Assembly (NCBI RefSeq): GCF_014697575.1
Contig: NZ_JACJSC010000003.1
Span: forward strand, 248,001-312,000
Direction: 5' to 3'
DNA from: Planktothrix sp. FACHB-1365
Lineage (GTDB): Bacteria; Cyanobacteriota; Cyanobacteriia; Cyanobacteriales; Microcoleaceae
Length of the DNA: 64,000 nucleotides
The notes beneath the pieces are model-generated. The model made no database searches. It saw nothing but the letters and a program-made list of their open reading frames with translations, and had not been told where the DNA came from. This document shows positions 1 through 8,472 of the stretch, in pieces (the first letter of the stretch is position 1; each line of letters starts with the position of its first letter). Made by a program: the position numbers and the translations under genes.

Positions 1-331
1 TAGCTCCACTCAGTTTCGCATTGGTTAAATCGACTCCATTTAATTGCGCTCCTTGTAAGTTAGCTTTGGTTAAATCAGCTTCAATTAAATAGCTGCCTTT
101 TAATTTTGAAAAACTTAAATTTGTTCCATATAAAAACGCTCCATTTAAGTTAACATCCATTAAAAAACAACGTTCTAAATAAGCTCTCGCTAGGGAAGCA
201 TCTTTTAAACGTGAAGTAGATAAATTAGCTTGATTGAGGGTCACTCCAATTAAATTTTCCGCCGTTAAATCTAACCCTCTAAAATCTCGTTCTCCCCGAA
301 GATAGCGTTCAACAATTTCATTGCTTTTCAT
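1..331 (-). CDS. Pentapeptide-repeat protein (N-terminal part; continues past left edge)
   Basis: The reverse strand reads an open frame beginning MKSNEIVERYLRGERDFRGL and then runs into A(D/N)LXX-type five-residue repeats (ADLTK, ANLQG, AQLNG, VDLTN, AKLSG), the hallmark of the right-handed quadrilateral beta-helix of pentapeptide-repeat proteins. A short alpha-helical cap before the repeats is usual in cyanobacterial members. An in-frame ATG 21 bp upstream (position 352) is possible; I prefer 331 because the MKSNEIVERY start resembles relatives I remember. The C-terminus lies outside the window. The family is very abundant in cyanobacteria and most members have no known biochemical role, so no function is proposed. 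Confidence 0.8.
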   Translation of the reverse strand, partial: MKSNEIVERYLRGERDFRGLDLTAENLIGVTLNQANLSTSRLKDASLARAYLERCFLMDVNLNGAFLYGTNLSFSKLKGSYLIEADLTKANLQGAQLNGVDLTNAKLSGA

Positions 332-661
332 GGTGATAGCCTCTAACTCCATAATACCTAATATTTTCTTTTTAAAAGTTAGTTACTTTTGAAAAGAATC
401 AAGACTATTGAGACGATTTCAACTTGAGTTGTGAGCAATTCGATGAAGATCACCCTTAAAAATTATTCTGTAAACGGACTCGTTTTTTTCAACACAACTG
501 TTATTTTCAATCTAGTATTAGTATACAACAATACTTTTGGAATTCTATTTTTATAAATTTTTGTAAATTTTTTGACGAGATGCAGCGATTTGAGAGTAAT
601 TCTGTTTTGGGGATAGGGACAAGAATACCTCGCCCCAAATCCCATTTCTACCTATCAAACT

Positions 662-1846
662 CTAGCGGTCAACAGAGCCCATGATAATATCGATACTACC
701 GAGAATTGCCACTAAGTCAGCAACTTTTTCTCCGCGCACTAATTCCGAGAGAATCGGTAAATTACAGAAATCCGCCGCTCGAATTTTGAACCGCCAGGGA
801 AACACAGTATCATCCCCAATGATATAAATGCCGAGTTCGCCTTTGCCACTTTCAATCCGTACATAATGTTCCCCTTGGGGAATTTTGAATGTCGGGGCAA
901 TTTTCTTACCAATAAATTGATAATCAAAGCCATTCCATTCAGATTTCGGCCCCTCCATCATCCGTTTCGCTTCTAAATTCTCGTAGGGGCCACCGGGTAA
1001 ACCGTCTAAGGCTTGATACAGGATTTTAACGGATTCGCGCATTTCCCGAATCCGCACTAAATAACGAGCGAAACAATCTCCGGCCGTTTCGTAGTGGACA
1101 TCCCAGTCTAACTCGTCATAACATTCATAGTGGTCAACTTTGCGTAAATCCCACTTCACCCCAGACGCCCGTAACATCGGGCCAGATAATCCCCAGTTAA
1201 TCGCCTGTTCACGGGTAATTACCCCTAACCCTTCAATTCGACGTCGGAAAATCGGGTTATTGGTAATTAAGCGTTCATATTCATCAATTTTGGGGGCGAA
1301 ATAATCGCAGAAATCTCGACATTTATCCACCCAACCATAGGGTAAATCAGCCGCTACCCCCCCAATGCGGAAATAGTTATTATTCACCATCCGGTATCCT
1401 GTGGCGGCTTCCCAGAGGTCATAGATTAATTCCCGTTCTCGGAAAATATAGAAGAATGGGGTTTGGGCTCCGACGTCAGCCAGGAACGGGCCAAGCCATA
1501 ACAGGTGATTGGCGATGCGGTTGAGTTCCAGCATAATCACCCGAATATATTGAGCCCGTTTGGGGACGGTGACTCCGGCTAATCGTTCTGGAGCATTGAC
1601 CGTGACCGCTTCGTTGAACATTCCCGCCGCATAGTCCCAACGGCTAACATAGGGAACGTACATGACAACGGTACGATTTTCGGCGATTTTTTCCATACCG
1701 CGATGCAGATAGCCAATGACGGGTTCACAGTCCACCACATCTTCCCCATCCAGGGTCACAATTAACCGCAAGACCCCGTGCATGGAGGGATGGTGTGGCC
1801 CCATGTTCAAGACCATCGGTTCTGTGCGGGTTTCTATTCTGCTCAT
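662..1846 (-). CDS. ndhH: NAD(P)H-quinone oxidoreductase (NDH-1) subunit H
   Basis: This is the 49-kDa-type subunit of the cyanobacterial NDH-1 complex, which passes electrons from ferredoxin to plastoquinone in respiration, cyclic electron flow and CO2 uptake. It belongs to the peripheral arm at the quinone site, at the thylakoid membrane. The protein is 394 residues with the near-invariant N-terminus [20 protein letters not shown] and the C-terminus [13 protein letters not shown] longer frame (start at 1903) would add 19 residues; I chose 1846 because NdhH proteins begin with M(S/T)(K/R)IETRTEP and are about 394 residues. It stands alone, as ndhH often does in cyanobacteria. Confidence 0.97.
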   Translation of the reverse strand: MSRIETRTEPMVLNMGPHHPSMHGVLRLIVTLDGEDVVDCEPVIGYLHRGMEKIAENRTVVMYVPYVSRWDYAAGMFNEAVTVNAPERLAGVTVPKRAQYIRVIMLELNRIANHLLWLGPFLADVGAQTPFFYIFRERELIYDLWEAATGYRMVNNNYFRIGGVAADLPYGWVDKCRDFCDYFAPKIDEYERLITNNPIFRRRIEGLGVITREQAINWGLSGPMLRASGVKWDLRKVDHYECYDELDWDVHYETAGDCFARYLVRIREMRESVKILYQALDGLPGGPYENLEAKRMMEGPKSEWNGFDYQFIGKKIAPTFKIPQGEHYVRIESGKGELGIYIIGDDTVFPWRFKIRAADFCNLPILSELVRGEKVADLVAILGSIDIIMGSVDR

Positions 1847-1903
1847 AATCTTATCTGTGTTCCCTAACGCGGATTTATGGCTTTCTTGGGATGTTTGTTT
1901 CAA

Positions 1904-2152
1904 TTGTTAATATTATAGGAACACTTGGATTGTCTGAGATCGCAGCTTTGGCAAAAAATACTCAAAAGCCTTTTGTCCCTACCCAGGGTCTGTACTTCCC
2001 CGGAAACTGGGTTTCTAAACAAAGATTTTGATTTTATCCCTTTAAACTAGCTGAGAAACTGGGTTTCTGAGTTTGGGGGGTTAGCGATCGCAATGTTATA
2101 TTCTATATTTTATTAAGGTATCGTTTTAACTCCACACAATCAGGAGTCTAGT
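1904..2152. repeat. Intergenic region with two GAAACTGGGTTTCT palindromes
   Basis: The divergent gap between ndhH and the ATPase gene holds two copies of an imperfect palindrome (GGAAACTGGGTTTCTAA near 2000 and GAGAAACTGGGTTTCTGA near 2050), followed by a HIP1 octamer around 2093. The palindromes belong to the same AGAAACC(C)GGGTTTCT class seen near 40855, 40891 and 41056. The start of the ATPase gene has a clear AGGAG ribosome-binding site. I see no gene here. Confidence 0.6.
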
Positions 2153-3349
2153 ATGCACTTAGTCCGAGTTCAAGTTCCTAATTTTCGGGCTTTAAATCAA
2201 GTCGATATTACCTTTGAAAAAGATTTTTTTCCTAAAATTTTCCCCCTAGGAAGTCAGAATGGAGGGGGAAAAAGTACACTGTTGCAATTAATTTTTGTCT
2301 TATTGCATTGTTCAGCGAATCCTGATCAATTTGATTTTATAAAGAATATTCTCTTAAATTTCGACATCCCTGAAGGTGATGATAATAGAATTATTGCAAA
2401 AATAGATATTGATGATCAGAGTAATTTAATTCAATTAATCTTTTTTTGTCAAAGACAGACTAAGAAACAAGAGTACAAGAATAACGGTTGTTTTTGGGAA
2501 GAAGAGCCCAGTATTATACCCATTGGTCAATATAATGATGAGAATGAAAATGATGAAAATGATGATGAGAATGATGAGGATGATGATTATAGGTTTGTTC
2601 GCAGAAGAAGAAATACAAGAAATAATCGAATCCTGCTTTGCCAAATTAAGGATAGTAAAAATCAATTAATAGAGGAAAACCAAAATAAAGATTTTTTGAA
2701 AAAAATTTCTGAACATATATTTTTAATTGCTCCATCAACACAAGTTTTCCTATTTCTTCCTCGCTCTACTACAGAACTTTTATTTAAAAATCCTAATAAT
2801 CGAGGAAATTATTATTCTAAGTTAAATTCTGCCAAATCGGAACTTAATAACTTTTTTACTTATGATTTTTTAGCAGTTGAGGTTTTAATCGACTATTTTA
2901 AACTTGTTCGAGATCAAGACTTTAGAGAAGCTCTCAAAACAGCAGGTCAATATGGGAACCATTATAAGAGTTTACTCCAAGAACTCAATCAAGTCTTAAT
3001 TGATAAAAAAATTAATCTTACTGAAGATTTTGAAGGCGTGACTTTTGAGTGGGAAAAGAATGGAAAAACTATCAAACTTAATCCTGAAGATCTGAGTCAT
3101 GGTGAATTAAAACGTTTAACGATTTATACTTTACTTAAATATTATGAAATTAAAGATGCTATTGTTTTAATGGATGAAATTGAAATTGCATTACATCCAG
3201 ATTGGCAATATCAAATTATTTCTGATTTAGAACAATGGGAACCTACTAACCAATATATTTTAGCAACCCACTCTTACGAATTATGTCAAGCATTAACCCC
3301 TGCTCACGTTAAAGAAATTGAACCCAAATTAATTAAAAATAAAGATTAA
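2153..3349 (+). CDS. ABC/AAA_15-type ATPase, first gene of a putative ATPase-TOPRIM pair
   Basis: A 398-residue P-loop ATPase of the SMC/RecF/OLD-like class. The N-terminus has the typical beta-strand start (HLVRVQVPNFRAL) followed by a Walker A, LGSQNGGGKSTLL (about residues 32-44). An ABC signature LSHGELKR lies near 314-321, a Walker B IVLMDEIEIALHPDW near 336-350 and an H-loop ATHSYEL near 372. Between the halves lies a strongly acidic low-complexity stretch (D/E/N-rich, about 123-148) ending in RRRR. The first Gly of the canonical GxxxxGK[ST] is Ser here, with a Gly one residue earlier. An AGGAG ribosome-binding site precedes the ATG. The partner gene starts 11 bp after the stop. Related ATPases power RloAB, PARIS and Gabija-type defence modules; a defence role here is inference only. 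Confidence 0.85.
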   Translation: MHLVRVQVPNFRALNQVDITFEKDFFPKIFPLGSQNGGGKSTLLQLIFVLLHCSANPDQFDFIKNILLNFDIPEGDDNRIIAKIDIDDQSNLIQLIFFCQRQTKKQEYKNNGCFWEEEPSIIPIGQYNDENENDENDDENDEDDDYRFVRRRRNTRNNRILLCQIKDSKNQLIEENQNKDFLKKISEHIFLIAPSTQVFLFLPRSTTELLFKNPNNRGNYYSKLNSAKSELNNFFTYDFLAVEVLIDYFKLVRDQDFREALKTAGQYGNHYKSLLQELNQVLIDKKINLTEDFEGVTFEWEKNGKTIKLNPEDLSHGELKRLTIYTLLKYYEIKDAIVLMDEIEIALHPDWQYQIISDLEQWEPTNQYILATHSYELCQALTPAHVKEIEPKLIKNKD

Positions 3350-3360
3350 TCTTAAGAAAC

Positions 3361-4311
3361 ATGAGTCTGAACCCAGAGGGATTACAAAAACATTGTGAAA
3401 CGATTCTTCAATCTCGCAGAATTAAAAATAAAATTGTTATTCTATGTGAAGGGGATATTCCTAAACTTGAGGGTAGATCTTCACCACAAAGCTATAGTAA
3501 AATAGAGAAGATGCCTGATGCGAACTTTTATAAAGCTTGTGTTCCTCAAGGATGGAGTCAATACCGACCTCAATTTTTTAATTGTGGCGATCGCCAAGAT
3601 GTGATTAATAGTTATTTTAGTTTATTAGATTTACATCAACAAGATCCGAGTAAATCCTATTTAGAACCCACAAAACTTTTTGCTATTGTTGATTTAGACC
3701 TTCAATCTAAAGAGATTGGTCATAATTATCAATTTCCCGATACCGAAACCATTTTTTATGACCTTTATCAAGGATTAAAAGTTAATCAGCAAACTGCACC
3801 CCAACATCGTATTTGGGTAACAGGCTTAATTCATAAAGAATCCTATTTTATTATACCTGAATTGCAAGAAACGTTTGATAGTTGTTTCATGCTTCCCGTT
3901 CCCCTTTATAAAGGAAACAATCTTTTACTGACAGATATCTATAAAGATATGGCTGAATTAATTAATCAAGATCCTGATTTAAAAAATCATCTAATAACTG
4001 CCTGTCAAAGAATTAACTATTGTCAAAGTTTAAACTGTACTGATGTTAATCAATTAAAAATATCTTGGATTCAGGAATTTAACTCTACCGTAGATGTCAC
4101 TCGTAAAAATGAATTAATTTATGTGTTATTAACTTTAATAAAAGCCAAAAACTTTTGGCGTGAAATTGAACCGCCTCCTAATTGGAGTGGTTCAGCAGAC
4201 AATTACAAAGAGCAATTGCTATTAAAGATAGGAAAATTTTATTCAGAACACAGTGATGCTGAATATCATCTGAGCGTTTTCTTTAAAATACTATATCAAT
4301 ATCAGGATTAA
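3361..4311 (+). CDS. TOPRIM-like (DUF4435-type) protein, partner of the ATPase
   Basis: A 316-residue protein with no family I can name with certainty. Near the N-terminus is a hydrophobic strand ending in an acidic turn, KIVILCEGD (Glu30, Asp32), and after about 80 residues a second strand with a DxD, FAIVDLDLQ (Asp111, Asp113). That spacing and order (E, then DxD) match the metal-binding residues of TOPRIM folds as found in OLD nucleases and in DUF4435 proteins such as AriB of PARIS. A conserved-looking HKESYFI follows near 158-164. The gene is almost certainly cotranscribed with the upstream ATPase (11-bp gap, no promoter space). Expected role if the fold is right: a nuclease or effector controlled by the ATPase. 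The fold assignment is by eye. Confidence 0.7.
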   Translation: MSLNPEGLQKHCETILQSRRIKNKIVILCEGDIPKLEGRSSPQSYSKIEKMPDANFYKACVPQGWSQYRPQFFNCGDRQDVINSYFSLLDLHQQDPSKSYLEPTKLFAIVDLDLQSKEIGHNYQFPDTETIFYDLYQGLKVNQQTAPQHRIWVTGLIHKESYFIIPELQETFDSCFMLPVPLYKGNNLLLTDIYKDMAELINQDPDLKNHLITACQRINYCQSLNCTDVNQLKISWIQEFNSTVDVTRKNELIYVLLTLIKAKNFWREIEPPPNWSGSADNYKEQLLLKIGKFYSEHSDAEYHLSVFFKILYQYQD

Positions 4312-4350
4312 TTTCTATAAAATTCTATATTGATAATAATCATTCTATCC

Positions 4351-4382
4351 CTCTCCTAAGAAACCGTATTTGCTTGGGAGAG
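4351..4382 (+). terminator. Hairpin downstream of the ATPase-TOPRIM pair
   Basis: CTCTCCTAAG and CTTGGGAGAG form a 10-bp stem with one wobble pair around a loop of about 11 nt, 40 bp after the TOPRIM stop. There is no clean T-tract, so this may be a weak or bidirectional terminator shared with the convergent gene to the right. Confidence 0.4.
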
Positions 4383-4459
4383 AGATAATTCTAAAACCGC
4401 TTAAATTCGTGACGGAATGGGATTTTTTTAGAGGCTTGATTCTCCCCTATCAATTTAGA

Positions 4460-5101
4460 CTACAAACTTTCGTTTTCCCGGTCTTCATAATCCTCAGAAG
4501 AAGTCGGATCTAATTCCCAGCGTTGATCATCTCGTTTTTCTAAAAATTCTGTTGTCCGAAGGGAAGAGCGATCGCGCATTTCTAAACCCACTGCGGCGGC
4601 AATTTCCTCTACAATATCTTGATCCGGTGTGGCGACCGTCCCGCCAACGGCTTCATCCCCAACAGCATTGGCTTGTTCAAAATTAGCATCAATATCTCCA
4701 CCCGTTAAAATTGCACTGGCTTGATTAAATTGATCGCTTTGGCTTAAATGAGCGCGTCTACCCGCACGGTCAGTGGGTTGTCCTTGTAGTCCTGTTCCTA
4801 ATGATTGGGTAATTTCTGGGGGTAAATCACTAATCATTTCTGGATCATCACTTTCATCAATTACATCATCATCATTAATATCCCAATTATCATCCGTATC
4901 ATCAATCATTACCGTATTGAGTTCTTCGGGATCAACGGAAATTTCTATTAAACCAATTTCCTCCTCAATGCTTGCTAATTCTGCTAAGGTCGGTTCTTGA
5001 TTTTGATTCAATTCAATCTCATCTTTAATCTCTTGAATTAAGTTTTGATTGTGAGGAAGTTGATTTTTTTTTCCTTTAGATGGGTGAGTTCGATTAGCCA
5101 T
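4460..5101 (-). CDS. Acidic cyanobacterial protein, DUF6335-like
   Basis: A 213-residue acidic soluble protein. The first 30 residues are basic (MANRTHPSKGKKN), the middle is rich in D/E (IDDTDDNWDINDDDVIDE), and the C-terminal ~110 residues contain the segments LTGGDIDANFEQANAVGDEA and VGGTVATPDQDIVEEIAAA, followed by an RDDQRWELDP tail, as in proteins annotated DUF6335. The start is placed at an ATG with an AGGAAAAC ribosome-binding site nine bases upstream; an upstream in-frame ATG (5167) would add 22 residues without a comparable site. No enzymatic motif is visible and no function is known to me. It is transcribed convergently with the ATPase-TOPRIM pair. Confidence 0.75.
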   Translation of the reverse strand: MANRTHPSKGKKNQLPHNQNLIQEIKDEIELNQNQEPTLAELASIEEEIGLIEISVDPEELNTVMIDDTDDNWDINDDDVIDESDDPEMISDLPPEITQSLGTGLQGQPTDRAGRRAHLSQSDQFNQASAILTGGDIDANFEQANAVGDEAVGGTVATPDQDIVEEIAAAVGLEMRDRSSLRTTEFLEKRDDQRWELDPTSSEDYEDRENESL

Positions 5102-5522
5102 GATGTTTTCCTGTTTATATATGCTATTTGCACGGTATCTGACTGAAGCTAGATTTAATAACTTCATAAAGATAGACTCCCACTTCTTCCCATTTAGGGA
5201 TATCTCAACCTGAAAGAATTTTATGAAATTCTCGGAATACTTAATCTATTTATCTTGTATAAAAAAACATCTATCCCAAGTTATAAGATCTGAATTATAA
5301 CTTGAATTTGATTAAAACTCTTCCTCAAGTTATAGAAGAAAACCCGAAACACAATTAATAATATAACTTTTGCTAGACGATGAGTTCTCTGTCCAAAGGT
5401 TAATGTATAAGCACGTTGATTATTGGCTAAAAAATACCGAATCAACAGATGCTGTTAATCAGGCATTACCTACATAAACTTCAAAGATTCAGACTTTTTA
5501 ATTTTAGGAGAAGCTAAAAAAA
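5102..5522. other. Intergenic region with inverted CAAGTTATA motifs
   Basis: This divergent gap of about 420 bp carries an inverted repeat, CAAGTTATA at 5277-5285 and TATAACTTG at 5296-5304, and a third CAAGTTATA near 5332. It separates two divergently transcribed genes and probably holds both promoters; the repeated motif could be an operator, but nothing in the sequence proves it. I see no gene. Confidence 0.35.
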
Positions 5523-6173
5523 ATGGCATACACTGATGAATCCGGCCGAATTATTGATCATCCCGTTGCTGCGGGAACAGACTATCATGATCGTGTCCGT
5601 TGGGGCCCCATTTTTGCAGGTTTAGTTATTGCCATTGGAACTCAATTAATACTGAGTGGAATTGGTGCCGCCATTGGTTTAACTGGACTTGCCAACTCCG
5701 GCGCACCTCGTTCTAATGCGGGAGATACGGGAACAGCCGTTGGGATTTGGTCAATTATTAGTTTATTAATTGCTTTGTTTGTTGGGGGTTGGTTAATGGC
5801 TCGTGTTTGTGGGCCAATGAATCGTACCACCGCCCTCCTGAATGGTGCTATTTTGTGGGCTACGACCTTAGCAATTAGCGCTTGGTTGCTTTCAAGTGGG
5901 GTATCGGGTATTTTTGGCATTGTTGCGTCTAATGCTGGAGAAGTGATTAATCAAGTTCAAGAAGGCGGTGTCAATGTTCCGGCTAATAACCCCAATGTCA
6001 CGGCACAGCAGGCTCAAGATATAGCCTCGAATGCAGCTAAAGCGAGTTGGGCATTTTCCTTTGGCTCTTTGTTAGGATTAATTTCAACTTTGGTTGGCTC
6101 ATCCGTCGGTGTTCATAAACCCTATTCAGGCTCTACAGTCCAACCTGGAGTAGGTAGACCTTATGCTCGATAA
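5523..6173 (+). CDS. Small integral membrane protein of unknown function
   Basis: A 216-residue protein with a short cytoplasmic-looking N-terminus (MAYTDESGRIIDHP) and four predicted membrane spans: about 28-55 (GPIFAGLVIAIGTQLILSGI), 74-93 (IWSIISLLIALFVGGWLMA), 105-135 and 175-195. Spans are rich in Gly and Ala and include a GGWLMARVCGP turn. Similar small proteins are widespread in cyanobacteria and are usually annotated as hypothetical. An AGGAGAAG ribosome-binding site precedes the ATG. A rho-independent terminator follows, so it is probably monocistronic. Confidence 0.75.
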   Translation: MAYTDESGRIIDHPVAAGTDYHDRVRWGPIFAGLVIAIGTQLILSGIGAAIGLTGLANSGAPRSNAGDTGTAVGIWSIISLLIALFVGGWLMARVCGPMNRTTALLNGAILWATTLAISAWLLSSGVSGIFGIVASNAGEVINQVQEGGVNVPANNPNVTAQQAQDIASNAAKASWAFSFGSLLGLISTLVGSSVGVHKPYSGSTVQPGVGRPYAR

Positions 6174-6214
6174 AATTCCTTAGATTTTATGGTATTCAAA
6201 CCCATGATTTTATC

Positions 6215-6246
6215 AACCCAGTTTCTATAAAAAGCTGGGTTTTTAA
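6215..6246 (+). terminator. Rho-independent terminator after the membrane-protein gene
   Basis: AACCCAG (6215-6221) pairs with CTGGGTT (6235-6241), with additional A-T pairing inside, and is followed by TTTTAAT. It lies 42 bp after the stop of the preceding gene. Confidence 0.75.
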
Positions 6247-6376
6247 TATTAATTTTTGATTTCCATCTTAAGGGTGAAGAAAGTAATTTTTAAATATGAT
6301 TAACTTCTATATAAAGGGAGATCAATCATTGAAATTCAATGAATATTAAGCTTTAATGATTAAGGAATAATTGACT

Positions 6377-6766
6377 ATGGTTTTACAAATTGGAGATAAT
6401 TTACCCATTGGAAGTCTTCGTTGGGCGATCGCTGAAGGCTATATTCCCAACTATAGTAACGGCCCAGAGCCTCAATTTACCAGTCATGAAACGGCTTGTA
6501 TTTTGAATACTTCTGATCAAGATGCTTATGTAAAAATCACCATTTATTTTAGCGATCGCGAACCCGTTGGCCCCTATTGTGTGACGGTTCCCGCAAGACG
6601 AACAAAACACCTACGATTTAACGATTTAACCGACCCTGAACCTATTCCCCGTGATACAGATTATGCCAGTGTATTTGAGTCGGATGTTCCGATTGTTGTC
6701 CAACATACTCGCCTCGATTCTCGACAGTCGGAAAACGCTTTACTCAGTACCATTGCGTATTCCTAG
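6377..6766 (+). CDS. Anabaena sensory rhodopsin transducer (ASRT)-family protein
   Basis: A 129-residue soluble protein closely matching the remembered Anabaena ASRT sequence: RWAIAEGYIP, NGPEPQFTSHETACILN, VPARRTKHLRFNDL, and IVVQHTRLDSRQSENALLSTIAY at the C-terminus. ASRT is a small beta-sandwich tetramer that binds the photoreceptor rhodopsin and has been reported to bind DNA; related domains are thought to bind carbohydrates or small ligands. The N-terminus has about nine extra residues (VLQIGDNLP) before the conserved core. The ATG has an AAGGA site ten bases upstream; a TTG two codons earlier is less likely. No rhodopsin gene is in the window. The next gene, a GH13 enzyme, starts 42 bp downstream, which suggests a sugar-linked rather than light-linked role. 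Confidence 0.88.
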   Translation: MVLQIGDNLPIGSLRWAIAEGYIPNYSNGPEPQFTSHETACILNTSDQDAYVKITIYFSDREPVGPYCVTVPARRTKHLRFNDLTDPEPIPRDTDYASVFESDVPIVVQHTRLDSRQSENALLSTIAYS

Positions 6767-6808
6767 TTTTAGTTTTTTAGTTTCAGTAAAATCAAGTGAT
6801 TATCCCTC

Positions 6809-8449
6809 ATGGTTAAACAAAATTTTTGGTATAAAAATGCCATTATGTATTCCTTAGATGTCGAAACCTTTAAAGATGCTAATGGCGATGGGGTGGGAGA
6901 TTTTGAAGGCTTAACGCAATGCTTAGATTATTTATCAGGATTAGGAATCACTTGTTTATGGTTATTACCCTTTTATCCTTCTCCCAATCGAGATAATGGT
7001 TATGATGTCATGGATTATTATAACGTTGATCCTCGTCTGGGAACTTTAGGGGATTTTGTCAAGTTTATTCATCAAGCTGAAAGTCAAGGAATTCGAGTGA
7101 TTATTGATTTAGTCGTGAATCATACTTCTATTGAACATCCTTGGTTTCAAGATGCCAGAACTCATAAAAATTCTAAGTATCGAAATTATTATGTTTGGTC
7201 AGAACAACAACCCCCCAAAAATCAACCCGAATTAATTGCCTTTCCCACCATAGAAGATAATATTTGGGAATATGACGAAAAAGCAGAAGCTTATTATCTA
7301 CATCATTTTTTTAAAGAACAACCCGATTTGAATATTTCTAACCCAGAAGTTCAAGAAGAAATCTGTAAAATTATGGGTTTTTGGTTAGAGTTGGGAGTTT
7401 CTGGGTTTAGAATTGATGCGGCTCCTTTTTTAATTAAAGGCGTGGGAATTAATGGAGAAACCCAAGAAGATTTACAACACTTTTTAGAGGAAATGCAAAA
7501 TTTTGTGATCTCCCATCGCACGGACGGGGTGTTATTAGCAGAAGCAAATGTTCCCCCCAATAAAATTCCAATTTATTTTGGAAATGGGAATCGAATGCAG
7601 ATTTTATTTAACTTTTTAGTTAATCAAGCGATGTTCCTAGCCTTGGTACGTCAAGAAGCATCAACATTGTGGCAAGGTTTAAAAGCATTACCCGATATTC
7701 CCGACACAGGAGAATGGTTAAATTTTGTTCGTCATCATGATGAATTAACTTTAGATGCGTTAAGTGAATCCGAACGTCAAGAAGTTTTTGAAGCCTTGGC
7801 ACCCGAAAAAAATATGCAAATTTTTGGGCGAGGAATTCGCCGCAGACTTGCACCCATGATGAATGGAAATCGCAAAAAAATTGAACTGATTTATAGTTTA
7901 ATGTTGAGTTTACCGGGAATTCCTTTATTACGTTATGGTGAAGAAATTGGTATGGGAGATGATCTATCTTTGCAGGGTCGCACTAGCGTCCGAACGCCGA
8001 TGCAATGGTCAAATCAACCCAATGGAGGATTTTCTAATGCTCCGGCTGAAAATCTCACCCAACCTGTCATTAGTGAGGGGGAATATAGTTATCAATTAGT
8101 TAATGTTTGTGAACAACAACGTGATCCGAATTCCCTGATTAATTGGACAGAACGTTTAATCCGTATTCGCAAACAATGCCCCCAATTCGGTCAAGGAAAA
8201 TGGCATTTACTAGAAACCGATCACCCTGCTGTCTTTGCTCACTGTTGCCAAGGCAAAGATGAATCTATTTTAGCATTGCATAATTTAGGGGATCAAGGTT
8301 GTAATATTACCCTAAAATCGAGTGAAAATTATCAATATTTAATGGATGTTTTTGGCGATCAATATTACGATCCTCTCGATCAAAGTTTGACTTTTATTCC
8401 TTTATCAGCTTATGGATATCGTTGGTTGAGAGTGAATCCAAAAAACTAA
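6809..8449 (+). CDS. GH13 alpha-glucosyl enzyme, trehalose synthase/maltose glucosyltransferase-like
   Basis: A 546-residue cytoplasmic (beta/alpha)8 enzyme. The start WYKNAIMYSLDVETFKDANGDGVGDFEGL is typical of trehalose-synthase-like GH13 proteins. Region I (DLVVNHTS), region II with the catalytic nucleophile (GFRIDAAPF), region III with the acid/base Glu (VLLAEANV) and region IV (FVRHHDEL) are all intact. The small beta-domain at the C-terminus (residues about 460-545) is present. It should act on short alpha-glucosides, interconverting maltose and trehalose or hydrolysing them; the exact specificity cannot be read from sequence. It lies in a same-strand run with the ASRT homologue (upstream, 42 bp) and an LLM flavoprotein (downstream, 23 bp). 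Confidence 0.87.
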   Translation: MVKQNFWYKNAIMYSLDVETFKDANGDGVGDFEGLTQCLDYLSGLGITCLWLLPFYPSPNRDNGYDVMDYYNVDPRLGTLGDFVKFIHQAESQGIRVIIDLVVNHTSIEHPWFQDARTHKNSKYRNYYVWSEQQPPKNQPELIAFPTIEDNIWEYDEKAEAYYLHHFFKEQPDLNISNPEVQEEICKIMGFWLELGVSGFRIDAAPFLIKGVGINGETQEDLQHFLEEMQNFVISHRTDGVLLAEANVPPNKIPIYFGNGNRMQILFNFLVNQAMFLALVRQEASTLWQGLKALPDIPDTGEWLNFVRHHDELTLDALSESERQEVFEALAPEKNMQIFGRGIRRRLAPMMNGNRKKIELIYSLMLSLPGIPLLRYGEEIGMGDDLSLQGRTSVRTPMQWSNQPNGGFSNAPAENLTQPVISEGEYSYQLVNVCEQQRDPNSLINWTERLIRIRKQCPQFGQGKWHLLETDHPAVFAHCCQGKDESILALHNLGDQGCNITLKSSENYQYLMDVFGDQYYDPLDQSLTFIPLSAYGYRWLRVNPKN

Positions 8450-8472
8450 AATTATTATAGGGATAATTTATC

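Noticed and set aside
463-645. 60-codon open frame on the minus strand downstream of ndhH
   Set aside because: Basic, composition-biased residues with no family pattern; lies in AT-rich intergenic DNA and lacks a ribosome-binding site.
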